DNA from: Circinella minor
Taxonomy: Eukaryota > Mucoromycota > Mucoromycetes > Mucorales > Lichtheimiaceae
Length of the DNA stretch: 64,000 nt
Assembly (NCBI GenBank): GCA_016758965.1
Contig: JAEPRB010000001.1
Location: 310,001-374,000 of the forward strand
Direction of reading: 5' to 3'
A program made the translations under genes and the position numbers. This document shows, piece after piece, positions 21,460 through 33,134 of this stretch (position 1 is the first letter of the stretch; every line of letters begins with the position of its first letter). Below the pieces are notes generated by a model. It was not told the origin of the DNA and did not search any database. It saw only the letters and a program-made list of their open reading frames with translations.

Positions 21460-23279
21460 ATGGAAGATCTATTAGCACATTCGGTCAATATTCAAAAGGC
21501 TCAATTGAAAATGCAATCTGGAGTATCTTCAGGTCTTGATGATTTATCCAAACTTTTACAGCAGGCCAAAGAAAATATTCAAAAAGGTATAATAATGATA
21601 ATAATAATAATAATGAACAAGAACCATTGAATTTATCGATGCCACTAGAACTATTGAGAGACATACATATATATAAGAGCAATGGCTAAAACATGATAAA
21701 ATTAGATCCCCTTCGAATGAATGAGTCTTTAAATACATTACAAACGACAGTACGCGATAGATATAGCAAAGATAGTGGTAAAGACGACTCGCATAAAAAT
21801 GAGGATACGGAGAAAACTAAGGATAAAGAATTTTACAAGGTCCAAAAAAAGTTTCACGGGTCCGTGAATAAGTTTGCAAAGGATATTGAAAGGGTAAATA
21901 ATAATGCATTATATGTCTTATCAATCTCTAAGAGAGTAACATACTTATTGAATGCTACGAACACATTAAAAAAATTAGCGATTTACCCAAGATCTTTCAG
22001 TAATATCCAATCCAGAAGCATTTGCAGGCAAAGAATACTTGCTGAGTCGGGCTTTAGCAATCCATTTTATCCGACAAGGCCAGTTTGAACTTTGTGATAC
22101 CTTTATGCGTGAAGCTGGGATTGATGAAGAAGACGAATTACGGCTGACAACAGAACTTTTGAAAAAGGAATTTCAACGAATGTATACAATCCTACATGAA
22201 TTGGAAGAATCTCATGAACTCACAAATGCTATCCAGTATGTTATTGAAATCAACTTTTTTCAAAGGAACTATATATTATGTCTATGTATATGTTCATAAT
22301 AATAAAAGCATGTTCTATTTTTTAGATGGGCGCGAACACATCATGATGAATTATCTAAAGTCGGCAGTAGTTTAGAATTTGATCTTCATCGACTTCGTTT
22401 TATACAGTTACTTGCGCAACAAAAACCTATGGAAGCCCTTTCATATAGTCGACAATACTTTCATCCATTTGCTGATAAACATATGACTGGTACTATATCA
22501 TATCATGGATCTGTGTGTATATCATTTTTTATCCAGAGAAGGATAATTACTAACGTTAATAAAAAAATAAATAGAAATTCAACGCATGATGACTTCAATG
22601 ATCTACTATCAGAACTTGGGAAAGTCACCTTATGCGGACTTATGTTCACCCACTTTATGGATGGATATATGTCATGAATTCCAAAAAGATTTCTGTTCTT
22701 TACTTAATATGAGTGCTGAAAGTCCACTTCATGCAAGGTAAGCATAAGAGAAGCCATGAGGAAGAAGGGAGAAGCGTCATTTCTATTTATGCTTAATTAT
22801 ATATTTTTAAATTTAATTTATATGGATATCAGTGTACTTGTGGGTACCACAGCATTACCTGTGATTATGAAATTATACAAAATTATCAGTTTGAAAAAGA
22901 CTGAATGGAGTCAACAAGATGAATTACCGGTAGAATTACCATTATCAGATGATTTACGTTTCCATTCTGTATTTGCATGCCCTGTAAGTAAAGAACAAGC
23001 AACGGAAGATAATCCTCCCATGATGATGCCTTGTGGTCACGTCATTTGTCGAGAAAGTTTAACAAGATTAAGCCGAAGTAGTAGTAGCAGATACGGAAGG
23101 TAAACATTTTTGAAATTTTTTATTCTTTTTCTCTCTAGCATATGTCATATTTTTTATTGATCCTTCTTCTAATAACGACAATGACTATTATTTTTTTTTT
23201 TAGAAATTCGATGCGTTTTAAATGCCCTTATTGCCCATCTGAATCCGCACCTGATCAAGCTGTAGAGGTTTATTTCTAA
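21460..23279 (+). CDS. RMD5: RMD5/GID2, E3 ubiquitin-ligase subunit of the GID/CTLH complex
   Basis: The exons are 21460-21586, 21706-21893, 21979-22235, 22326-22489, 22575-22737, 22833-23099 and 23204-23279, 1242 nt (413 aa), and each junction was checked for phase. The protein starts MEDLLAHSVNIQKAQLKMQS. A coiled region follows, then a LisH-like helix pair (EYLLSRALAIHFIRQGQF, about 124-142). A CTLH-like region comes next (SSLEFDLHRLRFIQLLAQQK, then CSPTLWMDICHEFQKDF). The degenerate RING is at 349-400: FACPVSKEQ, MMMPCGHVICRESL and RFKCPYCPSE. This RING type, without the full set of zinc ligands, is characteristic of Rmd5. With Gid9/Fyv10 it forms the catalytic pair that marks gluconeogenic enzymes for degradation in yeast. 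The downstream neighbour is unrelated. An upstream in-frame ATG at 21283 is less likely to be the start because family members begin near this point. Confidence 0.93.
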
Positions 23280-23674
23280 CGTTGAAAAAAAAACAAGTCT
23301 CTCTCTCTCTTTCTCTTTCTCTCTCCTCTATCCTATTTTTTTAAACAAATAAAATTCGATACCTTAATAAATAATATATTAAAGCGTTTACCAATACTAA
23401 TCAAATTTGTTCACAGAAGGATAAACTGTTTGTCTTTTCAGATAATATAATGTTGTTTATAATAAATAATTGCTGAGTTCTTCTTTGACGTGATGGCGAC
23501 ATTGCTGCATAGCATTTGATAATCGGAATTACTATTTTGCAAAGCGGGTGTTTTATATATCTCATTTCCGAACATTTTATTATACCCCATGATTTTAATT
23601 TGTAGGTTCACACGCAACAAATCTTATTTGCTTTCTTTTACAGCAAACTTTTTTTTTCATTATTACAAATAATA
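23280..23674. other. Intergenic, CT-rich run
   Basis: Contains a (TC)n tract at 23299-23333 and the promoter of the downstream ThDP enzyme. Confidence 0.6.
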
Positions 23675-25737
23675 ATGTCAAATCAACAATCACCCTCTAC
23701 TGCTACTGGCGCTGAACTCATCGCTGCTACATTAAAACACCAAGGTGTTAAAGTTGTCTTTGGCATTGTTGGAATTCCCGTTGTCGAGGTTGCCGAAGCA
23801 TGTATAGCTGCAGGAATCCGTTTTATTGCGTTCCGTAATGAACAATCGGCTGCTTATGCTGCGTCAGCTTATGGTTATCTAAGTGGTCAACCAGGTGTTT
23901 GTTTGGTTGTGGGTGGTCCAGGTGTTATACATGCACTAGCAGGCGTTGTTAATGCTAAAGTGAATTGTTGGCCTATGGTTTTGTTGGCTGGTTCTTCGGA
24001 TACAGATCAAGTAGATATGGGTGCATTCCAAGAACTCGACCAAGTGGAAGCATGCAAGCCTTATTGCAAATATTCAGCACGTCCTACATCTATTGATAAG
24101 ATTCCTACCACTATTGAAAAAGCAATGCGTACAGCTTTATATGGTAGACCTGGCGCTGCTTATGTTGATCTTCCAGCAGATTTTATCCAGTACCAGATTA
24201 ATAATCCTCATATGGTTGATACATATTCTAAAAGTGTTGCGGCTTTACCTGCTGCTGCTCCAAAATCTGTGGCAGATCCACACTCTGTTGCAGAAGCTAT
24301 CAGCCTTTTACGTCAAGCAAAAAGTCCTTTGATCGTTGTTGGAAAAGGGTAAAACGGATGACTAGCTGGGATTTAAAGGAAAAAAGGGAGGAGATCTGTG
24401 TGTGAGATTATGACAAAGATCGCAATCGGATTATGTAAAAAACGTGTGTCGATTCATTTTACTTACATGGTACTTATATATAATATAGAGCTGCCTATGC
24501 AAGAGCTGAAAATGAAATTCGTCAATTAATTGATACAACACAAATTCCATTTTTACCTACACCCATGGCTAAGGGACTAATTACCGATACACATCCATTA
24601 TGTGTCTCTGCTGCTCGATCCAAGGCACTCAAGGAAGCTGATGTTGTTCTTTTATTGGGTGCAAGACTCAATTGGATTTTACATTACGGTCAAAAACCAC
24701 GTTGGTCTAGTGGTGTGAAATTCATTCATGTTGATGTGCTACCCGAGGAAGCGGGCAATAATGGCGCTGACACATTACCATTGATCGGTGATATTCAAGC
24801 CATAACAGCTCAATTGTTACGTGAATCTTTGCCTCGTCTTCCAGAAACCAATGCTTATGTATCAGGTTTGACAAATAAAGTCAAGAGTAATGTTGCCAAA
24901 GCATTAGCTATACGTAAAAAGCCACAATCGGATACAGCTGTGATGAATTACCAATCTGCTTACACTGTCATTAAGGATATTTTGCCACCTAATGATATTG
25001 TGTTTGTAAGTGAAGGTGCAAACACGATGGATATCGCCAGATCGTTCTTTGATGTACATGAACCACGTCATCGTTTGGATGCTGGTACATTTGCTACTAT
25101 GGGTGTCGGTATGGGTTATGCAATTGCAGGTAAATAAAAGATAGTCCATTCAGGAGATGGATAAAGATGAGTCAATCAATTGAATGGATTTGTATCTAAA
25201 CTGGGTATTTATATATCCTTTTAATTTCTTTAGCTCAGGAATATTATCAGTCCAAGCGTGTTGTTTCTATTGTTGGCGACTCCGCATTTGGATTTAGGTT
25301 TGTATAATCATATATATATTTTGATAATCCATTTTTTCTTGAATTACAAATATATTTAACTAACATTTATCTTATTTATATTTAGTGCAATGGAATTAGA
25401 AACCGCTGTACGTTCAAAGCTTCCCCTTCTTATTCTTGTTATCAACAACAATGGTATTTACCATGGCTTGGATAACGAAGAATTTGAACAAGCTCGACGA
25501 GATGGAACTCTTCCAACCACAGCCCTTTTACCCGATACTCGTTATGATCAGTTATGCGTGGCATTTGGTGGTAGAGGATGGCTGGCAAAGGATCGTGTAC
25601 AATTGGCTAATGCCTTAAAGGAAGCTATGACTGTCAAGGATAACACTTGTGTAATTAATGTCATGATTGCCCCTGGAGGAAGGACCAAACTAGAATTTGG
25701 ATGGAATAAGAAATCCGATGATAAATCAAAGCTTTAA
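23675..25737 (+). CDS. Oxalyl-CoA decarboxylase / 2-hydroxyacyl-CoA lyase, peroxisomal
   Basis: The exons are 23675-24348, 24489-25129, 25234-25297 and 25386-25737, 1731 nt (576 aa). This thiamine-diphosphate enzyme would convert oxalyl-CoA to formyl-CoA, or cleave 2-hydroxyacyl-CoA. The PYR domain shows GVKVVFGIVGIPVVEVA and the catalytic Glu in FRNEQSAAYAASAYGYLSG (about 56), followed by VCLVVGGPGVIHALAGV. The PP domain shows GTFATMGVGMGYAIA, then VGDSAFGFSAMELE and VINNNGIYHGLD, the GDS...NN ThDP-Mg signature. The C-terminus is KSDDKSKL, a canonical type-1 peroxisomal signal, as in animal HACL1 and yeast Pxp1. The choice between oxalate metabolism and fatty-acid alpha-oxidation cannot be made from these motifs. 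It is convergent with SDR-1, with 256 bp between stop codons. Confidence 0.93.
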
Positions 25738-25993
25738 AAAAACTAGATAAAACAAAGTAAAATAGATGTATAATTGTTTATATTTATATGTATATGATTC
25801 ACGAACACTTCATGGATAAGACCTTTCCTGTTACAAACTACTTATACCAGCATAAAACACGTATTCATGATTTAGACATATTTTGGACTGTTTGTTATTA
25901 ATATTTTTTTTTTGGATTATAATATATACGTAAGAGGAAATACGTAAGTAAATGATATCCTTTTTCCCGCTATGTAATTATGCTATTTTCCAT

Positions 25994-27759
25994 TTAGATC
26001 CCTTCTCTTTCTCGAGCTTCAGCAAGCCGTTTTTTAAAATAAGCAATTGATTCTTTTGAATAATCTGCGAGGCCTTCGGCATAGCCAGGATCGTGAGCAG
26101 CGATGTGGCCTACATACACACCGACCATTAAAATTAATATACATATATATAAGCTAGAACATAATTCAATACTATCAGCACGTACCATATGGATTTGGTG
26201 CTTCATAAAGATGAATCCCATCCGGAAGAACAACCAACGTTTGGGCTAATTTTAAATATAAGTATGTCATTAATTTGTAAGAAGTATATTAAGGGTTATG
26301 CAACATCAAATCTCTGAACCTTTTCCAGATCTTACCATTGCGTTCTTCCTCTTGGATAAACTTTGTAACCGTATCTACTACATAGTTCATTGGAACCTTT
26401 GCCATTTTTTGAACTAATTTGGCAAATGGATCTTCGTCTGTAGCATTACTTAAATCATCAGCAAGTTCAGTTTCTATAGATATATAAAAAAAATCATTAC
26501 AACCCGTTCTTTAACCAATACGTAGATAGGTAATAAATGAAATGATTTTCTTGAATCCTAAGATTACAAACTCACGAATAAAGGTAGGGCACACTAGTAT
26601 GTAGTTAAGTAATATTAGTGTGAATAATAAATACGAGATAAATACAATCTATACAGAATAGTATTATTTAATTAAAATAAAAATATGTAAAACTAACCAG
26701 CATTGACTCGAACATTACAGACGTCTTTGTAAACATCACAGGATTTCACCCAACCAACGACACCAAACTTCGATGCACAGTAAATGCCAAGTGCACTATA
26801 AACAAATATATATCCGTTTTAAATTACACATGCTGAACAGCTTTACTTGATGTTGCTAATATTTCATGAAGAAAAAAACTTTATATTATTCTTACGGCCT
26901 GCTTCTAAGTCCAGCGGCCGAAGCAATATTGATAATAGAACCACCGCCTCGTTTCGCAAGATGAAGCATAGCAACCTTATTTCCTTTGATTACAGCTGTA
27001 GTATTGATATCTAACATACGTTCATCCAATTTGTCTATAAATTATTTTAAGTATGAACAATTGTTGTTTTCATTAATATGTGTTCTAATTTTTTTATAAT
27101 TGAATAATTTCATGCGTATATATGATCAAACCAAAATATTTACCATCAAAAGGCATAAACATGGTGTTTGCATTGGTTCCAATTCCTGCACTGAAGATGG
27201 CATACTATAAACGGAATATATATAATATGTTCACATGTTATTAACCAGATGATATTTCACAGACTCTTACGTACGTACTCTCGTTTTATTCCATAACAAT
27301 AATGATGTATAGGAAAAAAAAATTTTAAATGATAATAATACTTACATCAACACCTCCAAATTTTGTTTCAGCGAGTTTAAAGAGAGCAGAGTTATCAGCA
27401 TATTTTGTCACATCTGTATGAATGTATACAGCAATTTCTTGTCCGCTATAGTTTTTTTGTATAATTTTATTAGTTTTACATCATAATCTTTATATAGTAT
27501 TTTACTCATTTCCTCTTCATATTTTCTTCTCTATTTCATTCATTGTTGTTGATCTACTATGATTCAACCGAAATAAAAGCACGTACCCAGCAAGTTCGTT
27601 GAGTTCACGAACAGTTGCATCACCATCAGCATCACGAATATCACCAATAACAATTTTGGCACCATACTTGACCAATTCCACAGCAATAGCCTTTCCAATA
27701 TTACGACTTCCACCGGTAATAACGGCTACCTTTCCAGCGTACTGTTTGTCAATTGTCAT
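25994..27759 (-). CDS. Short-chain dehydrogenase SDR-1, 9 exons
   Basis: The exons (minus) are 27759-27587, 27445-27346, 27204-27144, 27034-26896, 26795-26698, 26593-26576, 26473-26336, 26245-26186 and 26109-25994, 903 nt (300 aa). It is a classical NAD(P)-dependent short-chain dehydrogenase. The Rossmann motif TGGSRNIGKAIAVELV is near residue 15, the IGD acidic dinucleotide selector near 38, and SAGIGTNANT replaces the usual NAG. IINIASAAG comes before the catalytic YCASKFGVVGW, and VRVNAVCPTFIQTELA follows. The C-terminal extension ends YFKKRLAEAREREGI, as in SDR-2 and SDR-3 (58965-63935), and like 15-hydroxyprostaglandin dehydrogenase-type enzymes. It includes an 18-nt micro-exon (26576-26593). 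The substrate is unknown. IGD with Asp suggests NAD preference, as inference. Confidence 0.92.
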
Positions 27760-28321
27760 GATAATAGTTGTTGTAGTTAGCTAGTAAAAAAAATCCACGG
27801 ATTAATCTCTTTGAAAAACGAGAGAATTGTTGGTTTATCTTTATTATATATGATAGAATTTATTTATATTAAAGAAACCATGATTTGAAGCTTGGGAACA
27901 AAAATATAAATCCCGTTAAATTTCTGCATGAAAAATAGACTGCTTTTGCATTTAACATGACTCACACGTTTTCAATAAACGTACTTTTTTTTCTTGAAGT
28001 TCGTTCTAAGTTTTGGCAACACAGTAATTTCAAAGGACGTGAGAAATGTATTGATCATCATTTATATTCAGTTCACAACGCTCACCAAGCACACTTTTCT
28101 GAGAGTGAATTTTAATAAATCATTATTTTGTTTTGAAGCATATACAAAGACAACGCTTGGTATAAAAAAGCAACTGGGAAATCATTCTATAAAAGAAGAT
28201 CTTTCTTCCTAACGATATCCAAATAACTTATTGAAACCAGCCCATCTCCATAGAAAGATATAGAAAATAATATAAGACAGGATATAACATTGTAGCGCTG
28301 TTAATACCAATCATCAGACAT

Positions 28322-28471
28322 TCAACACACGCTTTTTCCATAGACATATTTTTCACGAGAACCAAAAACTCGGAATGCGAAAAAGTGGGGCATTTTGACA
28401 TCAATGTTGGTAGGATTAAAACCAGAGCATTGTTGGAAAATAATCAATTTCATAATTTCCAGTCCACCTGC
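28322..28471 (-). pseudogene. Unassigned coding relic
   Basis: Minus strand: GGLEIMKLIIFQQCSGFNPT, then MPHFFAFRVFGSREKYVYGK and a TGA. It is clearly protein-like, with an acceptor-like CTACGCAG just before it, but has no start or partner exons. I do not recognise the family. Confidence 0.3.
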
Positions 28472-28745
28472 GTAGGTAAAAGCTGTGAACCGTACTTTTT
28501 CAAAAAAAAAAAATGATCAAGTACTGAAGTCTCAAGAGAAAAAAGACAGGAAAATTCAAGTAAATGAAAAAAGACGTGCGTAAAAAAATCAAAACTTACT
28601 ACTCTTTATACAGTAATATGGCTTTCCTTGTGGGAAATGATTGTAAAAAAAACAGAACATATTATAATGCATTTATTAATCATGATACGATTACAACACA
28701 ATAGCTTTGTAGTATTATTAAATAGAATAACTACAGAAGTGGTCA

Positions 28746-28846
28746 CAGTAGACCCGCGGTTTTTTCAAGGTGGTATTTCCTTCAAAAAAAGTTGCAGAAC
28801 CCGGGTTTGTCAATTTGGCACAAGTGCAAAAACCGGGGGACCACTG
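28746..28846. mobile_element. MITE-like element with GGTTTTT ends
   Basis: The left end reads CAGTAGACCCGCGGTTTTTT. The right end, read inward, is CAGTGGTCCCCCGGTTTTTG. They agree at most positions over the first 20 bases, and CAGT...CCC-CGGTTTTT starts are typical of pogo/Tigger-like elements. A TA follows the right end but the left flank reads CA, so the duplication is not proven. The element has no coding capacity. Confidence 0.5.
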
Positions 28847-28887
28847 TACATATTTCTCGATAGAAAATTACATATGTCATTCATTAC

Positions 28888-29067
28888 AGGAAGCAGTTGA
28901 AGGAAGCCCTCAAGAGAGAAGGAGTCAATGCTAAAAAGTTACCAGCTGCTGGTAATTTCAAAGGCAGTGAATCTGGAATGGAAATGTGGTCAATAGTTTC
29001 TTCTACCAAAAATACAAAGCAAAGGGCAATTTGCATGATATCTGAGCTTATGACACTGTATTTATAA
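28888..29067 (+). pseudogene. Unassigned coding relic
   Basis: After a TTCATTACAG acceptor-like site, the plus strand reads RKQLKEALKREGVNAKKLPA followed by GNFKGSESGMEMWSIVSS and runs to a TAA. The helical Lys/Glu start looks like a real exon. Nothing links to it. Confidence 0.25.
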
Positions 29068-30303
29068 AGTAGCGTTAATATTTTCTTTACCGGCACAATA
29101 ATAATTGTTCTTGCTGTGTTCTAAAATTCAATGATAAGGAACAATCATACCTATTTCGCTAGCTGTTGTTATGTATATAAATAGGATTAATCTGTGTGGA
29201 GAAATTTTGTAGACATATATAGGTAATATATATATATATATAAAATACAGGAGTGTGATAAACTAATGACGTATGTTTTCTTTTTTTGAAGAAAGAAATA
29301 GAAAGCATAATGATTTCAGATATAGTTAATACCTGTTTAGATAAACTTATTCTGTCAGTAACTAACATTATAATATTTAGATAGTTAATTGTTGAGAAAG
29401 TATATCTAAATTTGGTTTAGAGCAAACTCTTAAGTTTTTATTTATTTATTTATTTATACACTTGTATCTTAAACAGTAGAGTGTAATTTGTTACTATCTT
29501 TGATTTGGTTCCTGCATGCATATGCAACAATATTCTTTTTTTTTTAATTTTTAGTTTGCTAAGCATCCCCTTTTCAGCTTGTAAACGGACTTCACTCCTT
29601 ATTGAGTTAAAACCATATTCTATCAAAGAAACAAAAACTATTTTTTATTATCATACGTATCAGACTCCAAATCATTATATGCTCCAATCATTTATTCAAG
29701 AAAAAAAGTAGCATACAAAAACAAGAATGATTGTGTTGGTATAATAAATGATGCAGTATGTCGCTTTATATATAAATGTATATGTATACTATTTAAGTTT
29801 TTTAATATATAATTTGCGATTTACTACAATAAATACGTAATGGATGGCTAATGTGTATATGCACGTTTTAGGTCCTCGAAACCTGCACATTCACAAATAA
29901 GTAAACAACATGCATTCTTTTTTACGCTCGAACGAATTACAATACCATTGATAGCTACCGTTGCATCTTTTTTTTTGTCCATGCATATACACGTTTGTAG
30001 TCGATATAAAGCTTTTTTTTTGAACCAGAATTAGAAAGTGTGCTTTTATATTTTATGCATGCATTCATGTGAGTAAATAAGGTTCCTTCTCTTATCTTGT
30101 TAGTTCCTCTTGTCAACATGTTTTACTAAAAAAAAATGATGAATTAATATGTAACGATAAGGATGTCAACTTGGTAAAAAGAAAATAATATTGATACTTA
30201 TAAATACCTACAGTTTCCCACTTGTTCTCTTTCACCTATAACTATTTTTCTCTTTTTTTTCATCATTTCTAATATTTTTCGTAAAGCCATTCCAGTATTT
30301 ATT

Positions 30304-31937
30304 ATGGCAGATTCTTCAATTCTTACAGGTACAATATTAAAATGTCACAAAAAATATCTAGTATGGTCAAGCAATGGAAGAAGTCTATACTACCTGTGAG
30401 TGTCGAAGGAAAAACGAAAGCTCACAAAGATTTATATCCATTTTTATTATTAATTTACAGTATCTGGATTTCCTGAGAAAGATAGAGCCGACAATGATAT
30501 TGACTGCGATAGATCAAATGCTGGCAGTTCATTTTATGCCTATTGGAATATTGTTTGCGCAATTTGTGGGATCGGCATGTTAGGATTACCCCAGGCTTTG
30601 AGTCGTGGTGGTTGGGGTGCAGTGGCCCTGATAATTGCTACTTGGTGGATGGCTACTGTAAGTTACCTTTCGCATAAAGTTGATACAGACAAGATAAATT
30701 AAATGTAGCTTAAATTTGACTCGCAAACTGACAACAATAATATATTATAGTATTGTTCCATTATTCTTATCCGATGTTTGTATAGTCCACGACATCAAGA
30801 ATCACGTCTCACTTCTTTCACAGCTGTTGCGGAAGACGCGTTCGGTAAAATTGGTGGTTACCTTTTATTCTTTTTCCAATTATGGATCGTTCTTGGCGCT
30901 CCTATTTTGATTTTTGTTCTTTGTGGTTCTAGTATGAATGAGTGTAAGTATTGTAATTACTTTCTTCTACAACAATAATCAGAGCAAAATATTTTATACT
31001 TTATAAATTAACTGTAAGGGATCTTTTCTGTTTATTAGTATGTCGTGGTACCAGTGCTGAAATTGGACAAGTTCCATGGGTAATTGTATTCTGTGCCTTG
31101 GTTTCTATACCTTACATATTTTTCAAGAGCATGAAGGACATGGGTTGGACCAGTGTTTTTGGTACTCTTGCTATCATTGTTATTACGATCATTTGTGTTG
31201 TGATGGCAGGAATTGATAGTCCTCGTGTTGCGAACACTGTTACACATAACAATATTGTCTGGGGAGGTTTTCCTGTTGCCTTGTCAACGATCGCACTCAG
31301 TTTTGGTGCTAATGTACTCTATCCCAACATTGAAGCCTCAATGAAGAGGCCTAGAGATTGGTCTTACACTGTCTCTGGTGCGCTTGCTACATGTACACTA
31401 CTCTATATTATGGTTGCTGTCGCTGGATATTATGTCTACGGTGATACTGTTCTGAACCCCATGTACTATAGTATACCGGATGGCGTGTCAAAATCTTTAT
31501 GTATCATCCTTATGATTATCAATATTACGGTGTCTGCACCAATCTTTTTAATGTCCTTTACACTTGAATGTGAGGAAAAGATGAACGTCACAGTAGAACG
31601 TTGGGGTCGTATTGGCGAATTCATTTTACGGGCTAGTTTCCGTATCTCTACTATCCTATTTTGCGGTGTAATCGCGTGCGTTGTGCCTTATCTTGACAAT
31701 TTGATGGCGTTATTTGGTGCTCTTGGGTTCTGCACAACGACATTTATTTTTCCAATTATCTGTTACTGGCGATTGACTGGTTTTCGAAACAAGCCAATTT
31801 ATGAACTTGTATGGAATTTTTTTATCTTGTTTTATGGAGTTGTGGGATTGGTGTTTGGAAGTTGGTTTGCTGTTCAAGATCTTATTCAAGCATTTCAAGC
31901 AGACACTGAAAGTGCTGCAAGCACTAGCATGGCATGA
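30304..31937 (+). CDS. Vacuolar-type amino acid transporter (AAAP/AVT family), 4 exons
   Basis: The exons are 30304-30328, 30461-30657, 30751-30943 and 31039-31937, 1314 nt (437 aa). The AAAP signature GIGMLGLPQALSRGGWGA opens the first membrane segments (about residues 40-58). About ten more hydrophobic helices follow, including LLFFFQLWIVLGAPILIFVL, WVIVFCALVSIPYIFF and VFGTLAIIVITIICVVMAG. FPVALSTIALSFGANVLYPN is the conserved central region, and a block rich in Cys/Phe ends near ICYWRLTGFRNKP. The N-terminus is short and polar (MADSSILTVSGFPEKDR). Yeast Avt proteins of this type export or import neutral amino acids across the vacuole by proton exchange. The direction here is not deducible. 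It lies upstream of ARO2 on the same strand, 943 bp apart. Confidence 0.9.
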
Positions 31938-32880
31938 ATTACAACATCCTCTTTCTTTCTCTTTTGTTTTATATATACTACATTATCATTATCATACTTT
32001 ATTATGCATCCTTTATATTTTTGTCATAGAAATACCCACCTTCAAACTTTATTAGAGTTATACAATATTTGTATAAAAATGTCATATACCTTGTATCTAG
32101 CCATAGTTTAAAATATCAATATTTAAATGTACAGTAATAAACGAAATCAAAAAAAAAAATAGAAAATAGACGAATGAACATATTACTATAGCCTTGGTGA
32201 ACTTATCTTTTTTTTTTTTACTATTTATACGTACGTAGATGAGTTTTTAAAGCCATTAACAAAGTCATTGTATGTAGAGTGATTAAGGAAAGGCAAAATT
32301 TTAAGTCGTAGTATTTATCGTGCTCAGTAGCCAAATATACAGCATTGATATTGATAAAAAAAACCATTTGTATGTTATTTTTAAGGAACTAGTTTTAAAA
32401 ATTATCTTCTGCATAAAATTTCATCAGATGCTAAAATGTTCATGCTTTCTGGTTCTAATAAAAAAAACCTTTAATACAGCGATAACGATAACCAATGAAA
32501 TTAATTCCTGACAACTATAGAATGAATCATTATTGACCTGTTTCGAAGAACGAAAAAAAAAATCTATAAATTATATTATTCTTGATAGTAATTCAAAAAT
32601 CGAGATCATTAAATATTATTTATTCGGTTTTTATAAGCCAATATATATATATATATATATATAGATGAAAAAGAAAAAGGGCTATGAATATATATATTGT
32701 GCATGAAAGTTTAGATGACTCACCCGTTGTGTATATAGGTGACTGTCGATCTTTTTTCAACTTGATAATAATGGGAACTGATCGGGATTCTATTTTTTTT
32801 TTTGATTGGAAAAAAAGTAAGATATTTTCTGACAGATCCTGCTTTCTTTTCTTCAAACTTATTACAACAATAACAAAAAT
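31938..32880. other. Intergenic region with a TA repeat
   Basis: Contains a (TA)n run at 32640-32662 in the ARO2 promoter region. No gene is seen. Confidence 0.6.
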
Positions 32881-33084
32881 ATGAGCAGCTTCGGTAAACT
32901 CTTCCGTGTTACAACTTATGGTGAATCCCATTGTAAAGGTGTTGGCGCCATTGTTGATGGTGTCCCACCTGGAATGCAATTGACCGAAGAACATATCCAG
33001 CCTCAGTTATCTCGTAGAAGACCAGGACAAAGCAAATTGACAACACCTGTAAGTTACATTAATAGTGATAAATAAAACGAAAGT

Positions 33085-33134
<50 letters not shown>

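Larger units (their letters stand above)
27760..30303. other. Intergenic region with relics and a MITE-like element
   Basis: Between SDR-1 and the transporter. It contains a minus-strand relic (28322-28471), a 101-bp palindromic element (28746-28846) and a plus-strand relic (28888-29067), listed separately. The rest is AT-rich without genes. Confidence 0.5.

Noticed and set aside
23675..27759. A metabolic gene cluster formed by the oxalyl-CoA decarboxylase and SDR-1
   Set aside because: The genes are convergent, unrelated in family, and no transporter, regulator or core synthase of such a cluster is present. SDR-2 and SDR-3 occur far away in a different context.
31035..31898. Minus-strand frames inside the transporter gene
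   Set aside because: They are antisense to conserved coding exons.
32620..32994. 124-codon minus-strand frame
   Set aside because: It covers the start of ARO2 and the (TA)n run. It is an antisense shadow.
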